This document shows positions 1 to 9,094 of a DNA stretch of 64,000 nucleotides, piece after piece. The notes below the pieces were generated by a model. The model searched no databases. It saw nothing but the letters and a program-made list of their open reading frames with translations, and was not told the DNA's origin. The DNA comes from Ensifer adhaerens (lineage in GTDB: Bacteria; Pseudomonadota; Alphaproteobacteria; Rhizobiales; Rhizobiaceae), in contig NZ_CP083350.1 in the NCBI RefSeq assembly GCF_020035535.1, positions 1,622,501 to 1,686,500 on the forward strand, in the 5' to 3' direction. Every line of letters starts with the position of its first letter. Position 1 is the stretch's first letter. The translations under genes were made by a program, and so were the position numbers.

Positions 1-1181
1 GTCGTTGCCGTTTCCGTCAGGAACGGCGAGTTCGGGATCGCCACGTCGTCACGGATGCGGATGGCAGGCTGGATTTCCTGAAACGCGTCGAGCTGCTCCT
101 TGCTGTTCATGAACGAGAGCAGCGCCCAGGATTCGGCAGGTGCGTCCGTATGCGGATTGATGACGAAGCCAGTGCCGCCGGACATCGTGACGAAATCCTG
201 GCCACGCAGGCCTTTGCCCGGTGCCGCGGCCGGCATCTTCTTCCAGGTCATGGTGTTGTCGCGATCGGCGACGGCGAATTCGGCGCCGGGCGCTGTCACC
301 GAGCGATAGAACCAGTCGCCCTCGACCAGCATCGCAGTCTTGCCGTCGCGGAAATTGGCGAAGGTCCGGTTGCGGCCGTCGGCAAGCAACTGCGCGCGCT
401 GGTCGCCGAGCTTGTCGTCGACATAGATGGTCTTGTAGAGCTTCAGCGTGTCGAGAATGCCCTGGCTCGAAACGATGTACTTGCCGCTATCGTCGGTGAC
501 CTGCTCGCCGGTGCCGAGCAGCGCCATCCAATAGCCCTGCATCGTCGTCGCCTCGCCCATGGAGACGCCGGCATTGAGCTGCAGCGGGAAGCTGTCGGGG
601 GCGGTCGCCTTGATCTTGCGCGCGGCGTCGAGCAACTCGTCCCAGGACTTCGGCTGCCAGCTGTCGGCATCGAGGCCGGCCGATTTGAACAGGTCCTTGC
701 GCACGAAGATCATGCGGGCGTCGGTGCCGAGCGCAATGCCGTAGGGCTTGCCCTGGTAGCTCATCAGCGCCTTGGTGCCGTCGGAGATATGCTGCCAGCC
801 TTCCCATTTCGGAACGTCTGGGCCGGCCACCTCCTCGAGCGATTTCAGGAGATTGCCCTGGACGAAGCTCGGGATCAGGAAGCCGTCGAAGCCCGAGACG
901 TCAGGGCCGGCGCCGGTGGAAAAATCGAGTGCGAGCTGCTGCGTCAGCTGCTCGTCCTCGCCGCCGAACTGCGTGAGCTTGACGGTGACGTCCTTGCCTT
1001 CGGCCTTCATCTTCTCGGTAAAGGCGGGAATGACCTTCTTTTCGATCCATTCGGCCATGCCGCTGTTTACGCCGCCGATGATGCAGCGGCACGTAACGTT
1101 GAGTTCGGTGGCGCTCACCGGCGCGGCAAAGGCAATGGCCGCGGCTGCGCCGAGCAATAGGGAATGAAACCTGGTACGCAT
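1..1181 (-). CDS. ABC transporter solute-binding protein, sugar type (partial, runs off the left edge)
   Basis: Periplasmic solute-binding protein that would capture a sugar or oligosaccharide for an ABC importer whose other genes should lie beyond base 1. Reading the minus strand from ATG at 1181 gives an open frame of about 393 codons to the edge with no stop. It starts with a Sec signal peptide (basic n-region, Ala-rich core, cleavage near Val-Ser-Ala/Thr, residue 24). The mature part has the family-1 extracellular binding-protein pattern, with segments such as DELLDAARKIKA, GTDARMIFVRKDLF and AMLVEGDWFYR. A GGAGGA ribosome site lies 6-7 bases before the start. It is divergent from a LacI regulator, and two operator-like palindromes lie between them, so LacI control is likely. 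The substrate is not known; the neighbouring GH38-like protein points to a glycan-derived sugar. Confidence 0.88.
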   Translation of the reverse strand, partial: MRTRFHSLLLGAAAAIAFAAPVSATELNVTCRCIIGGVNSGMAEWIEKKVIPAFTEKMKAEGKDVTVKLTQFGGEDEQLTQQLALDFSTGAGPDVSGFDGFLIPSFVQGNLLKSLEEVAGPDVPKWEGWQHISDGTKALMSYQGKPYGIALGTDARMIFVRKDLFKSAGLDADSWQPKSWDELLDAARKIKATAPDSFPLQLNAGVSMGEATTMQGYWMALLGTGEQVTDDSGKYIVSSQGILDTLKLYKTIYVDDKLGDQRAQLLADGRNRTFANFRDGKTAMLVEGDWFYRSVTAPGAEFAVADRDNTMTWKKMPAAAPGKGLRGQDFVTMSGGTGFVINPHTDAPAESWALLSFMNSKEQLDAFQEIQPAIRIRDDVAIPNSPFLTETAT

Positions 1182-1413
1182 GTTTTCTCCTCCCGGTCGA
1201 TCCTCTCAAGGACCTATGTGTCTGGCTGCGACAGTCCGTCCCTCCTCCAGGTCCGGCGTCCCGACGGTAACCAAGAATGAACACGCTTTCATTTTTGTCA
1301 ACATGGACTAAGCGTTCTTTCCGTGATTATCGAAGGAATACCTATTCCACTTGACGAAATCGCCGAGTTGATTTCTTTTGTGAATGAACACGTTTTCATT
1401 TTGTGACGGATAA
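1182..1413. promoter_or_regulatory. Divergent control region with two LacI-type operators
   Basis: This gap separates the divergent binding-protein gene and the lacI-type gene. It carries two copies of nearly the same 16-base imperfect palindrome, ATGAACACGCTTTCAT at 1277-1292 and ATGAACACGTTTTCAT at 1384-1399, both centred on CG as is usual for LacI-family operators. The copy next to the regulator pairs 7 of 8 half-site positions and the other pairs 6 of 8. The second copy ends 14 bases before the regulator's start codon, which suggests autorepression. Binding by this particular regulator is inferred from location only. Confidence 0.7.
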
Positions 1414-2454
1414 ATGAACGATCGCGCCGACAAGAAAGCTGCCCGAGCCACCGCAGATCAGGTGGCGCGCGAGGCCAATGTTTCCCGTGTTGCCGTGTCT
1501 CGGGCCTTCAACCCGAACGCTTCGCTGAAGCCGGAAAAACGCGACCGGATCCTGCAGGTGGCGCGCGAACTGAACTACACGCCCGACATGGCGGCGCGAT
1601 CGCTCGTCACCGGCCGCTCGCATCTCGTCGGCATGATCGTGCCCGATGTCTGCAGCCCCTGGGAAAGCCAGGAGATCGACGCGCTGACCACTGCATTGCA
1701 GGCGGAAGGTTTCGCGACGCTGCTCTTCAAGGCCAAGGCCGATTTCAGCATGGATCCGCGCCTGCTCACCTATATGCGCGGTTTCAACCCGGATTCGGTG
1801 ATTGCCTTCACCGAGAACATCCTGCCCGACGTGCTCTGCGGCTTTCTCGATCGCGCCGTGCCGATCTATGTGATCTACGACGATGTGAAGCAGTTCGCGG
1901 GTGCCGCCTCCGGCACGCTCTACGACCGCCTGCTGGTGCGGCAGAAGAACGGCATCGAACAGGCGGTGGCGTTGCTTCAGGGCTATGGCGCCCGTCGCAT
2001 CGCCTATCTCGGCGGCAAGGCGCAGTCGCTCGCCAATGCCGAGCGCGAGCGCACGCTGAAGGAGACGCTCGTCGAACGCGGCATGGATGCGCCGATCGTG
2101 CTTGCCGGCGACTACACCTATGACACCGCCTACCAGGCGACGCTCGATCTCTTTCGCATCGGCGAGGGCGCCGACGCGATCTTCGCGGCCAACGACGTCG
2201 GTGCCTTCGGGGCGATCGACGCGCTGCGCCACGAACTCGGGCTCTCCGTGCCCGAAGACGTCAAGGTCGTCGGCTTCGACGACATCCCGCAGGCGCACTG
2301 GAAGAGCTACAACCTCACCACCGTGCGCATCGACCTCGAAGAGCGCGTGCGTGCGCTCGTCCGCCTCATCCTCATGCGGCTCAGGGCACCCGATGCCGAG
2401 CCGCTTACCGAGACACTCAACACCCGCCTGATCGTGCGGGGCACCGTCGGTTGA
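1414..2454 (+). CDS. LacI family transcriptional regulator
   Basis: DNA-binding repressor of 346 residues, the usual LacI-family length. An N-terminal helix-turn-helix (about residues 14-35, with [16 protein letters not shown]) and hinge ([13 protein letters not shown]) are followed by a periplasmic-binding-protein-like effector domain (about 65-346) that normally binds a sugar. C-terminal landmarks include [18 protein letters not shown] and [12 protein letters not shown]. It is divergent from the solute-binding-protein gene and leads straight into the GH38-like gene, whose start region touches its stop codon. Those two units are therefore its probable targets, through the paired operators upstream. 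The inducer cannot be read from the sequence. Confidence 0.93.
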   Translation: MNDRADKKAARATADQVAREANVSRVAVSRAFNPNASLKPEKRDRILQVARELNYTPDMAARSLVTGRSHLVGMIVPDVCSPWESQEIDALTTALQAEGFATLLFKAKADFSMDPRLLTYMRGFNPDSVIAFTENILPDVLCGFLDRAVPIYVIYDDVKQFAGAASGTLYDRLLVRQKNGIEQAVALLQGYGARRIAYLGGKAQSLANAERERTLKETLVERGMDAPIVLAGDYTYDTAYQATLDLFRIGEGADAIFAANDVGAFGAIDALRHELGLSVPEDVKVVGFDDIPQAHWKSYNLTTVRIDLEERVRALVRLILMRLRAPDAEPLTETLNTRLIVRGTVG

Positions 2455-2465
2455 AGGTAATGAAC

Positions 2466-4394
2466 ATGACCGGAAAACGCATTCACGTCGTCTTCAAGAC
2501 ACATCTCGATATCGGCTTCACCGATCACGCAGAGAAGATTCGCAAGCAGTATCACGAGCGCTTCATTCCGCAGGCGATCGAGACCGGCGAGCACTTCTTC
2601 AAGGAGAATCCGAAAGAGCCGCAGTTCATCTGGACGACCGGTGCCTGGCTGATCTGGGATCACCTGAATTCACGTTCGAAAGAAGAGGTCGCGCGGCTGG
2701 AGCAAGCGATCGAGCGGGGGCTGATCCGCTGGCACGCACTGCCTTTCACGACCCATACGGAGCTGATGTCACCTGATCTTTTCAAGGCGGGTCTTTCCTA
2801 TGCGCAGGAGCTCGACCATCGCTTCGGTCTGAAGACGATTGCCGCGAAGATGACCGACGTGCCCGGACATACGCTCGGCATGGTGCCGCTCTTGGCGCAA
2901 GCCGGCGTGCGCTTCCTGCATATCGGCGTCAACTCGGCCTCGCCGCCGCCGGAAATCCCCGATGTTTTCCGCTGGCGGGCGCAGGGTGGCGAAGAGATCA
3001 TCGTCATGTACCAGCGATCCTATGGCGAGACCTATTTCCCCGAGGGCCTCTCCGACGGCCTGAGCTTCGCGCACACCAGCGACAATATCGGCCCGCAGAG
3101 CGTATCGCAGACGGCCGAGGCCTATCGCGAGATCCTGAAGCACGAGCCGGGTGCCGTCGTGCGTGCTGCGACGCTGGAGGACTACGGCAAGCTGATGTGG
3201 GAGGCGCGCGAACGTTTCCCAGTGGTAGAGAAGGAACTCGGCGATAGCTGGATCCACGGCAGCGGCACCGACCCGGAAAAGATCGCCCGTTATCTGGCGC
3301 TGCAGCGGCTCTACGACCGATTTGCCGCAGAGCGGATGACGGCAAGCCGCCAGGCTTTCGGGCGCAAACTGGCGCTGGTCGCCGAACACACCTGCGGCGT
3401 CGATATCAAATCGTTCCTGCGCGACGAGAAAGCCTGGGCGCGCCCGGCCTTCGAAGCGGCACGAAAATCCGATCAGCGCTTCCACTATACCGAGGCATCC
3501 TGGGCGGAGCAGCGGGCCTATCTCGACCAGGCGGTCGCGGAACTGGACGGCGAAGACGCCGCCCGAGCGGAGGCGGCCCTTGCCGAGATTTCGGTTCCAA
3601 CGCGGCCAGAGGCAAGCGAAACCGCTACGCGGCTCGATGTCGGTGGCTGGCTCATCGAGCTTGATCCGGTAACCGGCGACGTCGCCGCGCTGACGGCGCC
3701 CGATGGGCGAACGATCCGCGGCGCCAACAGATCGCTGATTGCCTATCGCTACGAAAGCTACGACGCCAGCGACGTGCGCCAGCATATGGATACGTATCTG
3801 ACCCATTGGATGGACTGGGCCGTGCTCGATCATGATAAACCGGGGCTTGCGAAGGTTGCGGAGGCGCGCTCGCAGGCCTACGCGCCACAGCTTCGCGGCA
3901 CAACCGCAACATCCATCGTTGCAGCCATGCCGGCAGAAGCGGTGGAGCAAATGGGCGCGCCCGCCGAAATCGCCATCGAATTTTACGCCGGCAAGGACGG
4001 GCTCGATATCCGGCTGTCCCTCTATGGCAAGAATGCCAACCGCATGCCGGAAGCGAGCTTCCTGTCGTTCACGCCGGAGGGGCGTTCCGCGTGGCACGTG
4101 CGCAAGATGGGGCACTGGCACGCGACCGGCAATTTCGCCCATGCCGGCGGTGCGCAATTGCAGGCGGTCACGGCTGTTCGCGGGCAGACGGAAGCGGGTG
4201 TAGAACTCGTGGTCGAAAACCTCGACACGCCGCTGGTCGCGCCGCAAGCCTGGCCGTTCATGGCCTTCTGCAAGGACCTGCCCGACTATTCCTCAGGCGT
4301 TCGCTTCAACATTCACAACAACAAATGGGGCACCAACTTCCCCATGTGGTGGGGCGGCGATTTTACCACCCGGTTCACGCTCGGCCTCAGATGA
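2466..4394 (+). CDS. GH38-like (DUF5054) glycoside hydrolase family protein
   Basis: Protein of 642 residues related to glycoside hydrolase family 38 alpha-mannosidases and best matched to the DUF5054 group. The N-terminus has the metal-ligand pattern HLDIGFTD (His13 and Asp15), like the H-x-D of GH38. TDVPGHTLG (Asp131) sits where GH38 enzymes carry the nucleophile in a D-x-F/P-GH context. No signal peptide is seen, so it is probably cytoplasmic and acts on imported sugar. ATG 2466 is chosen because GAAGG at 2453-2457 is 8 bases upstream; TTG 2451 and ATG 2460 are in frame but badly spaced. It is translationally close to the lacI gene (11-base gap). Catalytic activity and substrate are unproven. 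Confidence 0.75.
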   Translation: MTGKRIHVVFKTHLDIGFTDHAEKIRKQYHERFIPQAIETGEHFFKENPKEPQFIWTTGAWLIWDHLNSRSKEEVARLEQAIERGLIRWHALPFTTHTELMSPDLFKAGLSYAQELDHRFGLKTIAAKMTDVPGHTLGMVPLLAQAGVRFLHIGVNSASPPPEIPDVFRWRAQGGEEIIVMYQRSYGETYFPEGLSDGLSFAHTSDNIGPQSVSQTAEAYREILKHEPGAVVRAATLEDYGKLMWEARERFPVVEKELGDSWIHGSGTDPEKIARYLALQRLYDRFAAERMTASRQAFGRKLALVAEHTCGVDIKSFLRDEKAWARPAFEAARKSDQRFHYTEASWAEQRAYLDQAVAELDGEDAARAEAALAEISVPTRPEASETATRLDVGGWLIELDPVTGDVAALTAPDGRTIRGANRSLIAYRYESYDASDVRQHMDTYLTHWMDWAVLDHDKPGLAKVAEARSQAYAPQLRGTTATSIVAAMPAEAVEQMGAPAEIAIEFYAGKDGLDIRLSLYGKNANRMPEASFLSFTPEGRSAWHVRKMGHWHATGNFAHAGGAQLQAVTAVRGQTEAGVELVVENLDTPLVAPQAWPFMAFCKDLPDYSSGVRFNIHNNKWGTNFPMWWGGDFTTRFTLGLR

Positions 4395-4405
4395 CTGCTG
4401 TGCCG

Positions 4406-5758
4406 TCAGTGCTCGCTCCGGGCTGTGTCCTGCGCGGCGCCCTTTTGATTGCTCGTCCGCGCCCCGATTTCAGTTTTGTGGTGTAAGTACCAGATATCGA
4501 CCGGAAGCCGGCGGCCAAGCAGCACGACGGCCTCCTGCTGGACCCATGTCGCAGGTGGCACCGGCGCCTGAAGCCGCGCCATCAGCGCTGCGGAAACGAC
4601 GAGGGGCGCCTGCAGCGTCTTGGTGAGCGACTCCAGGCGCTGGGCGACGTTGACCGCGTCGCCGATCACGGTGAACTCGCTATGGCAGCCGCTGTCGAGA
4701 ACGCCGCCGACGACGGTGCCGAAGTGCAGACCGATACCGGCATCGAGGGCCGGATGGCCGTTCAGGGCGTTGTGGTTCTTCCAATCCGTCAGGATGTCGA
4801 CGAGGTCCAACGCGCAGGCAAGCGCCCGATCCGCATCGTCTTCCTTTGGCCTCGGCTGACCGAAGACCGCCATCACCCCGTCGCCGATGAATTTGTCGAC
4901 GGTGCCGCCGTGTTCAAAGATCGTCTGCGACACGAGCTGGCGATATTCGGCGAGAACGAATGCGAGTTCGGGAGCGGGTGCTGTTTCCGAGAACCGCGTG
5001 AAGTCGCGCAGGTCGACGAACATGATCGCCGCACGGCGCCGCTCCAGGCCAAGCGCATCACCCTGCTCCTGCAGCGCCGAGACGACCAGCGGTGAAAAGA
5101 AGCGGGAAAGATTGTGCCGTCGTTGATCCGCCTTGAGCGCTTCCTTGCGGGTCCGGTCATGGTCGCGCGCAAGAAGATAGATCGCGAAGGCGGTAAAACC
5201 GAAGCTGACCGTCAGGCCGAGATCCTGATTGAAGAATGCCCCCAGCAATGAAAGCGGGCCGGCCGCATCATGTCTTGCAGCCGTGAGGGCCAGCATCATC
5301 GCCCAGGATGCAAGCACGATGCCGGAGAAAATGAGAACGAGCCGCCTCTCCAGCTTGAGGCCGACATGGACGAGCAGGATGAAGGCGACGACGAGGCTGG
5401 TCGTCGTCAGGTTGTGGTTCGCCGTCACCGGCCCGGCAAGAATATGAGCATAGAGCAGCAGCGCGACCAAGAGCGCATCGAGAACGACGAAGAAGGTCGT
5501 CAGCCAGGTGCGGCCGGGCAGATAGCGCGCCGTCGCCACCGAAGCGATGCTGATGGCGAGATAGCTGACGACGACGACCGCGTGCATGCGTTCCGCGCCC
5601 TCGTTGCCACCGAGCAGGAGGCTCGCCAGCAGGATCGCAAAGGCGACGAAGCGCAGGATAAGCGAGCGCTTCTCGCGGGCAAAATCCCAATGCGGGTGAA
5701 GTGAGGAGGTCATGTCTTTCGGGGCCCTTGGGGCTTGATGCATCCTGGCCGCGCGCAT
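4406..5758 (-). CDS. Membrane-anchored class III adenylate/guanylate cyclase
   Basis: Predicted cAMP-forming enzyme of 450 residues. About six hydrophobic helices span residues 33-198. A short linker leads to a class III cyclase domain (about 240-420). The two metal-binding aspartates are visible in AIMFVDLRDFT (Asp249) and VDKFIGDGVMAVFG (Asp293), and the tail includes EFTVIGDAVNVAQRLE. The start at 5758 is supported by GGAG about 10 bases upstream on the minus strand; ATG 5743 and 5713 are in-frame alternatives. It is convergent with the GH38-like gene and divergent from urtA. Multiple cyclases of this kind are typical of rhizobia. The signal sensed by the membrane part is unknown. Confidence 0.9.
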   Translation of the reverse strand: MRAARMHQAPRAPKDMTSSLHPHWDFAREKRSLILRFVAFAILLASLLLGGNEGAERMHAVVVVSYLAISIASVATARYLPGRTWLTTFFVVLDALLVALLLYAHILAGPVTANHNLTTTSLVVAFILLVHVGLKLERRLVLIFSGIVLASWAMMLALTAARHDAAGPLSLLGAFFNQDLGLTVSFGFTAFAIYLLARDHDRTRKEALKADQRRHNLSRFFSPLVVSALQEQGDALGLERRRAAIMFVDLRDFTRFSETAPAPELAFVLAEYRQLVSQTIFEHGGTVDKFIGDGVMAVFGQPRPKEDDADRALACALDLVDILTDWKNHNALNGHPALDAGIGLHFGTVVGGVLDSGCHSEFTVIGDAVNVAQRLESLTKTLQAPLVVSAALMARLQAPVPPATWVQQEAVVLLGRRLPVDIWYLHHKTEIGARTSNQKGAAQDTARSEH

Positions 5759-6012
5759 CGATCTCTGTCTCCAGCTCGGCTGCCGTCAGCGCGGGCCCGG
5801 TTCTAGAGCTTCCAACGGTGGTAAGGTCAAGCATGAAGGGGTCCGATTGTGCCGGCCTCGGCGGTCCATCGTCGACCGGCTTCCTCTTTGCCCCCGGCGC
5901 CTACGTAGAATGACGTATGTGCAGTGCAGCGTGGCTGGCCGATGATCCCCTCAAGCAACGGCTGAAAAGCACCGAAAGCCCAGTTGCTCCAGAACGAGAG
6001 GGGTTCCATCAG

Positions 6013-7305
6013 ATGAATATCAAGGCAAGCGTCACCGGCGCATTCCTGGCCGCCATCCTGTCGACGACGGCGTTCAACGGCGCTTTCGCCGCTGACGACA
6101 CGATCAAGGTCGGCATCCTGCATTCGCTTTCCGGCACCATGGCGATCTCCGAGACGACGCTGAAGGACGCCATGCTGATGCTGATCGACGAGCAGAACAA
6201 GAAGGGCGGCCTGCTCGGCAAGAAACTCGAAGCCGTCGTCGTCGACCCTGCGTCCGACTGGCCGCTCTTTGCCGAAAAGGCACGTGAGCTGATCTCTGTC
6301 GACAAGGTATCCGCAGTCTTCGGCTGCTGGACCTCGGTGTCGCGCAAGTCCGTTCTGCCGGTGTTCGAAGAGCTGAATTCGATCCTCTTCTACCCGGTCC
6401 AGTACGAGGGCGAGGAAAGCCAGCGCAACGTCTTCTACACCGGCGCCGCACCGAACCAGCAGGCGATCCCGGCCGTCGACTACCTGATGGAGAACGAGAG
6501 CGTCGAGCGCTGGGTGCTGGCCGGCACAGACTATGTCTATCCGCGTACGACCAACAAGATCCTCGAGGCCTATCTGATTTCCAAGGGCGTGAAGCCCGAG
6601 GACATCATGATCAACTACACGCCCTTCGGTCATTCCGACTGGCAGACGATCGTGTCCGACATCAAGAAGTTCGGCTCGGCCGGCAAGAAGACCGCCGTCG
6701 TCTCGACCATCAACGGCGACGCCAACGTGCCCTTCTACAAGGAGCTGGCGAACCAGGGCGTCAAGGCCGAGGACATTCCGGTCGTCGCCTTCTCGGTGGG
6801 CGAAGAGGAACTCGCCGGTCTCGATACCACGCCGCTCGTCGGCCATCTCGCCGCCTGGAACTATTTCCAGTCGGTCGACACGCCTGCCAATGCCGAGTTC
6901 ATCAAGACCTGGAAGGCCTATACCAAGAACGACAAGCGCGTGACCAACGATCCGATGGAAGCACATTACATCGGCTTCAACATGTGGCTGAAGGCGGTCG
7001 AAAAGGCGGGCACGACCGATACGGACAAGGTCCTCGACGCGATGATCGGCGTTTCCGTGCCGAACCTTTCGGGCGGCTATTCGACGATGATGCCGAACCA
7101 CCACATCACCAAGCCAGTGCTGATCGGCGAGATCCAGGGCGACGGCCAGTTCGAGACGGTTTGGGAAACCCCCGGCCTCGTCGTCGGCGACGAATGGTCC
7201 GATTACCTGCCGGACTCCAAGGACCTGATCTCCGATTGGCGCGCGCCGATGTCCTGCGGCAACTTCAACGTTGCCACCGGCAAGTGCGGCGGCAAGGGCT
7301 CCTGA
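6013..7305 (+). CDS. urtA: Urea ABC transporter, substrate-binding protein UrtA
   Basis: Periplasmic urea-binding protein, 430 residues. A Sec signal peptide ends near residue 27 (Phe-Ala-Ala-Asp). The mature protein begins DDTIKVGILHSLSGTMAIS, the usual start of the HAAT-type amide-binding proteins. Other family landmarks are FGCWTSVSRKSVLPVFEE, YPVQYEGEE, and a C-terminus with YSTMMPNHHITKPV and GEIQGDGQF. ATG 6013 is preferred over upstream in-frame codons because it begins the signal peptide and has GAGGGG upstream. It heads urtABCDE. The family feeds nitrogen metabolism and is commonly NtrC-controlled, but no NtrC or sigma-54 site was found here with confidence. Confidence 0.96.
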   Translation: MNIKASVTGAFLAAILSTTAFNGAFAADDTIKVGILHSLSGTMAISETTLKDAMLMLIDEQNKKGGLLGKKLEAVVVDPASDWPLFAEKARELISVDKVSAVFGCWTSVSRKSVLPVFEELNSILFYPVQYEGEESQRNVFYTGAAPNQQAIPAVDYLMENESVERWVLAGTDYVYPRTTNKILEAYLISKGVKPEDIMINYTPFGHSDWQTIVSDIKKFGSAGKKTAVVSTINGDANVPFYKELANQGVKAEDIPVVAFSVGEEELAGLDTTPLVGHLAAWNYFQSVDTPANAEFIKTWKAYTKNDKRVTNDPMEAHYIGFNMWLKAVEKAGTTDTDKVLDAMIGVSVPNLSGGYSTMMPNHHITKPVLIGEIQGDGQFETVWETPGLVVGDEWSDYLPDSKDLISDWRAPMSCGNFNVATGKCGGKGS

Positions 7306-7324
7306 TTTCATCACGTAATCATAA

Positions 7325-7344
7325 CCGGGCGGTCAGCCGCCCGG
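7325..7344 (+). promoter_or_regulatory. Intercistronic hairpin 1 between urtA and urtB
   Basis: Perfect 8-base arms CCGGGCGG and CCGCCCGG with a 4-base TCAG loop, 19 bases after the urtA stop. No U-run follows, so it is more likely an mRNA-stabilising element than a terminator. Confidence 0.6.
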
Positions 7345-7378
7345 ACAATCCTTGCATGACGAAATCCGGGGGCAAGCA

Positions 7379-7410
7379 CCCTCCGCCCGATGATGCGGCC
7401 GGGCGGAGGG
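7379..7410 (+). promoter_or_regulatory. Intercistronic hairpin 2 between urtA and urtB
   Basis: Perfect 11-base arms CCCTCCGCCCG (7379-7389) and CGGGCGGAGGG (7400-7410) around a 10-base loop. It is the second stable stem in the 172-base urtA-urtB gap and is not followed by a T-run. Such stems typically protect the mRNA of a highly expressed binding protein. Confidence 0.6.
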
Positions 7411-7477
7411 AGTTCCCACGAAACCTCGACCGAAGCCTGTTGCCCGCGCGGCACGGCGAGACCCGAGCGAGAGGGTG

Positions 7478-9094
7478 ATGTACCGAATTCTGCAAATCCT
7501 GCTTGTTGCCCTGTGCCTGGTCATCTCGATCCATGTTCTCGGGCTTCGCGCCGCCGATGATCTCGGCGCACTGATTGACCAACTCGGCGCGGCAAAGCTC
7601 TCGGACATGGACGGTCGCATCTCGGCACTCGCCAGCACCGGCGACGCCAAGGTCATTCCCGTGCTTCAGGCACTGGGCGAAGGCGAGCTTTACCAGCGCA
7701 AGTCCGACGGCAAGGTCTTCCTCGTCAAGGCGCAGGGCGCAAACCTGCTGCTCACCGATCCCGTGACCGCCGCTGATGCCGGAGAGGCGCCGAAGGCGGC
7801 GATGCAGAAGGTCAAGGTCAACAATGCCGTGCGTCGCGCGGTTCGAAGCGCGCTCGGCGGCCTGACGTTGTTCAGCGATGACGCCGGGGCGCGGCTGAAG
7901 GCGGCGCAATCCATGCTGCAGACGCCGAATGCCGATGCGCTCGAGGCGATCGAAACGGCGATCGCAGCCGAGAAGGACGGGACCGTGCGCAAGGTTCTCG
8001 ACGAGGCTCGCGCGGTGACGCTGCTTGTCTCGGATCGCCCCGACGATCAGAAGCGCCAGGCGATCGCACTGCTTGCCGAAGGCAACGGGCGCAACGGTCT
8101 TGCGGTGCTGACCTCTGCCCTGGCTAGCGCCAATGCATCCCTCAAGCCCGACATCGAGGCGGCGATTGCCCGGATCGAACAGACCCAGGCCTTCTGGAAC
8201 GCCGGTCAGAACATCTGGTACGGCCTGTCGCTCGGCTCCGTTCTCCTCTTGGCCGCCATCGGACTGGCCATCACTTTCGGCGTCATGGGAATCATCAACA
8301 TGGCCCATGGTGAGATGGTCATGCTCGGCGCCTACACGACCTTCCTGGTGCAGGAGGTCATACGCAACGCCTATCCCGGCCTCTTCGACTGGTCGCTGGC
8401 GATCGCGCTGCCGCTCGCCTTTCTCGTGACCGGCGCGGTCGGTCTCGCGATCGAGCGCGGCGTCATCCGCTTTCTCTATGGCCGCCCGCTCGAGACGCTG
8501 CTTGCCACCTGGGGCATCTCGCTCATCCTGCAGCAGTCGGTGCGTTCACTCTTCGGGCCGACCAACCGCGAGGTCGGCAATCCCTCCTGGATGGCCGGCG
8601 CCTTCGATCTCGGTGGGCTGACGATCACCTGGAACCGCCTCTGGATCATCGTCTTTGCGCTGGCGGTGTTCGCAGCCCTCCTGTTCCTCCTCAAGAAAAC
8701 GCCGATGGGGCTTCGGATGCGGGCCGTGACCCAGAACCGGCGCATGGCGTCCTCCATGGGTATTCGCACGCCGCGCGTCGATGCCCTGACCTTCGCGCTC
8801 GGCTCCGGCATTGCCGGCATGGCGGGCGTCGCGCTCTCGCAGATCGACAACGTCTCGCCCAATCTCGGACAGGGCTACATCATCGACAGCTTCATGGTCG
8901 TCGTCTTCGGTGGTGTCGGCAATCTCTGGGGCACGCTCGTCGGCGCCTTCTCGCTCGGCATCCTCAACAAGTTCCTCGAGCCCTATGCCGGCGCCGTGCT
9001 CGGCAAGATCCTCGTCCTGGTGCTGATCATCCTCTTCATCCAGAAGAAACCGCGCGGGCTCTTCGCGCTCAAGGGAAGGGCGGTGGAAGCATGA
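7478..9094 (+). CDS. urtB: Urea ABC transporter, permease UrtB
   Basis: Inner-membrane permease of the urea importer, about 538 residues. It has the layout peculiar to UrtB: an N-terminal signal-like helix, then about 210 residues of soluble, probably periplasmic, helical sequence, then a LivH-like membrane domain from about residue 245. The permease starts at SLGSVLLLAAIGLAITFGVMG and includes IINMAHGEMVMLGAY, the LivH-type signature. ATG 7478 is used; the GTG just before it is in frame but closer to the GAGAGG ribosome site. The gene overlaps urtC by four bases (ATGA). Confidence 0.95.
   Translation: MYRILQILLVALCLVISIHVLGLRAADDLGALIDQLGAAKLSDMDGRISALASTGDAKVIPVLQALGEGELYQRKSDGKVFLVKAQGANLLLTDPVTAADAGEAPKAAMQKVKVNNAVRRAVRSALGGLTLFSDDAGARLKAAQSMLQTPNADALEAIETAIAAEKDGTVRKVLDEARAVTLLVSDRPDDQKRQAIALLAEGNGRNGLAVLTSALASANASLKPDIEAAIARIEQTQAFWNAGQNIWYGLSLGSVLLLAAIGLAITFGVMGIINMAHGEMVMLGAYTTFLVQEVIRNAYPGLFDWSLAIALPLAFLVTGAVGLAIERGVIRFLYGRPLETLLATWGISLILQQSVRSLFGPTNREVGNPSWMAGAFDLGGLTITWNRLWIIVFALAVFAALLFLLKKTPMGLRMRAVTQNRRMASSMGIRTPRVDALTFALGSGIAGMAGVALSQIDNVSPNLGQGYIIDSFMVVVFGGVGNLWGTLVGAFSLGILNKFLEPYAGAVLGKILVLVLIILFIQKKPRGLFALKGRAVEA

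Noticed and set aside
2769..4247. Long minus-strand frame (492 codons) opposite the GH38-like gene
   Set aside because: Antisense shadow with no recognisable domain or ribosome site.
5834..6012. Sigma-54 promoter or NtrC sites before urtA
   Set aside because: Urea uptake is often nitrogen-regulated, but no TGGCAC-N5-TTGC element or paired NtrC site was convincing.
5827..7314. Long minus-strand frame (495 codons) opposite urtA
   Set aside because: Shadow of urtA; the sense frame has a signal peptide and full UrtA motifs.
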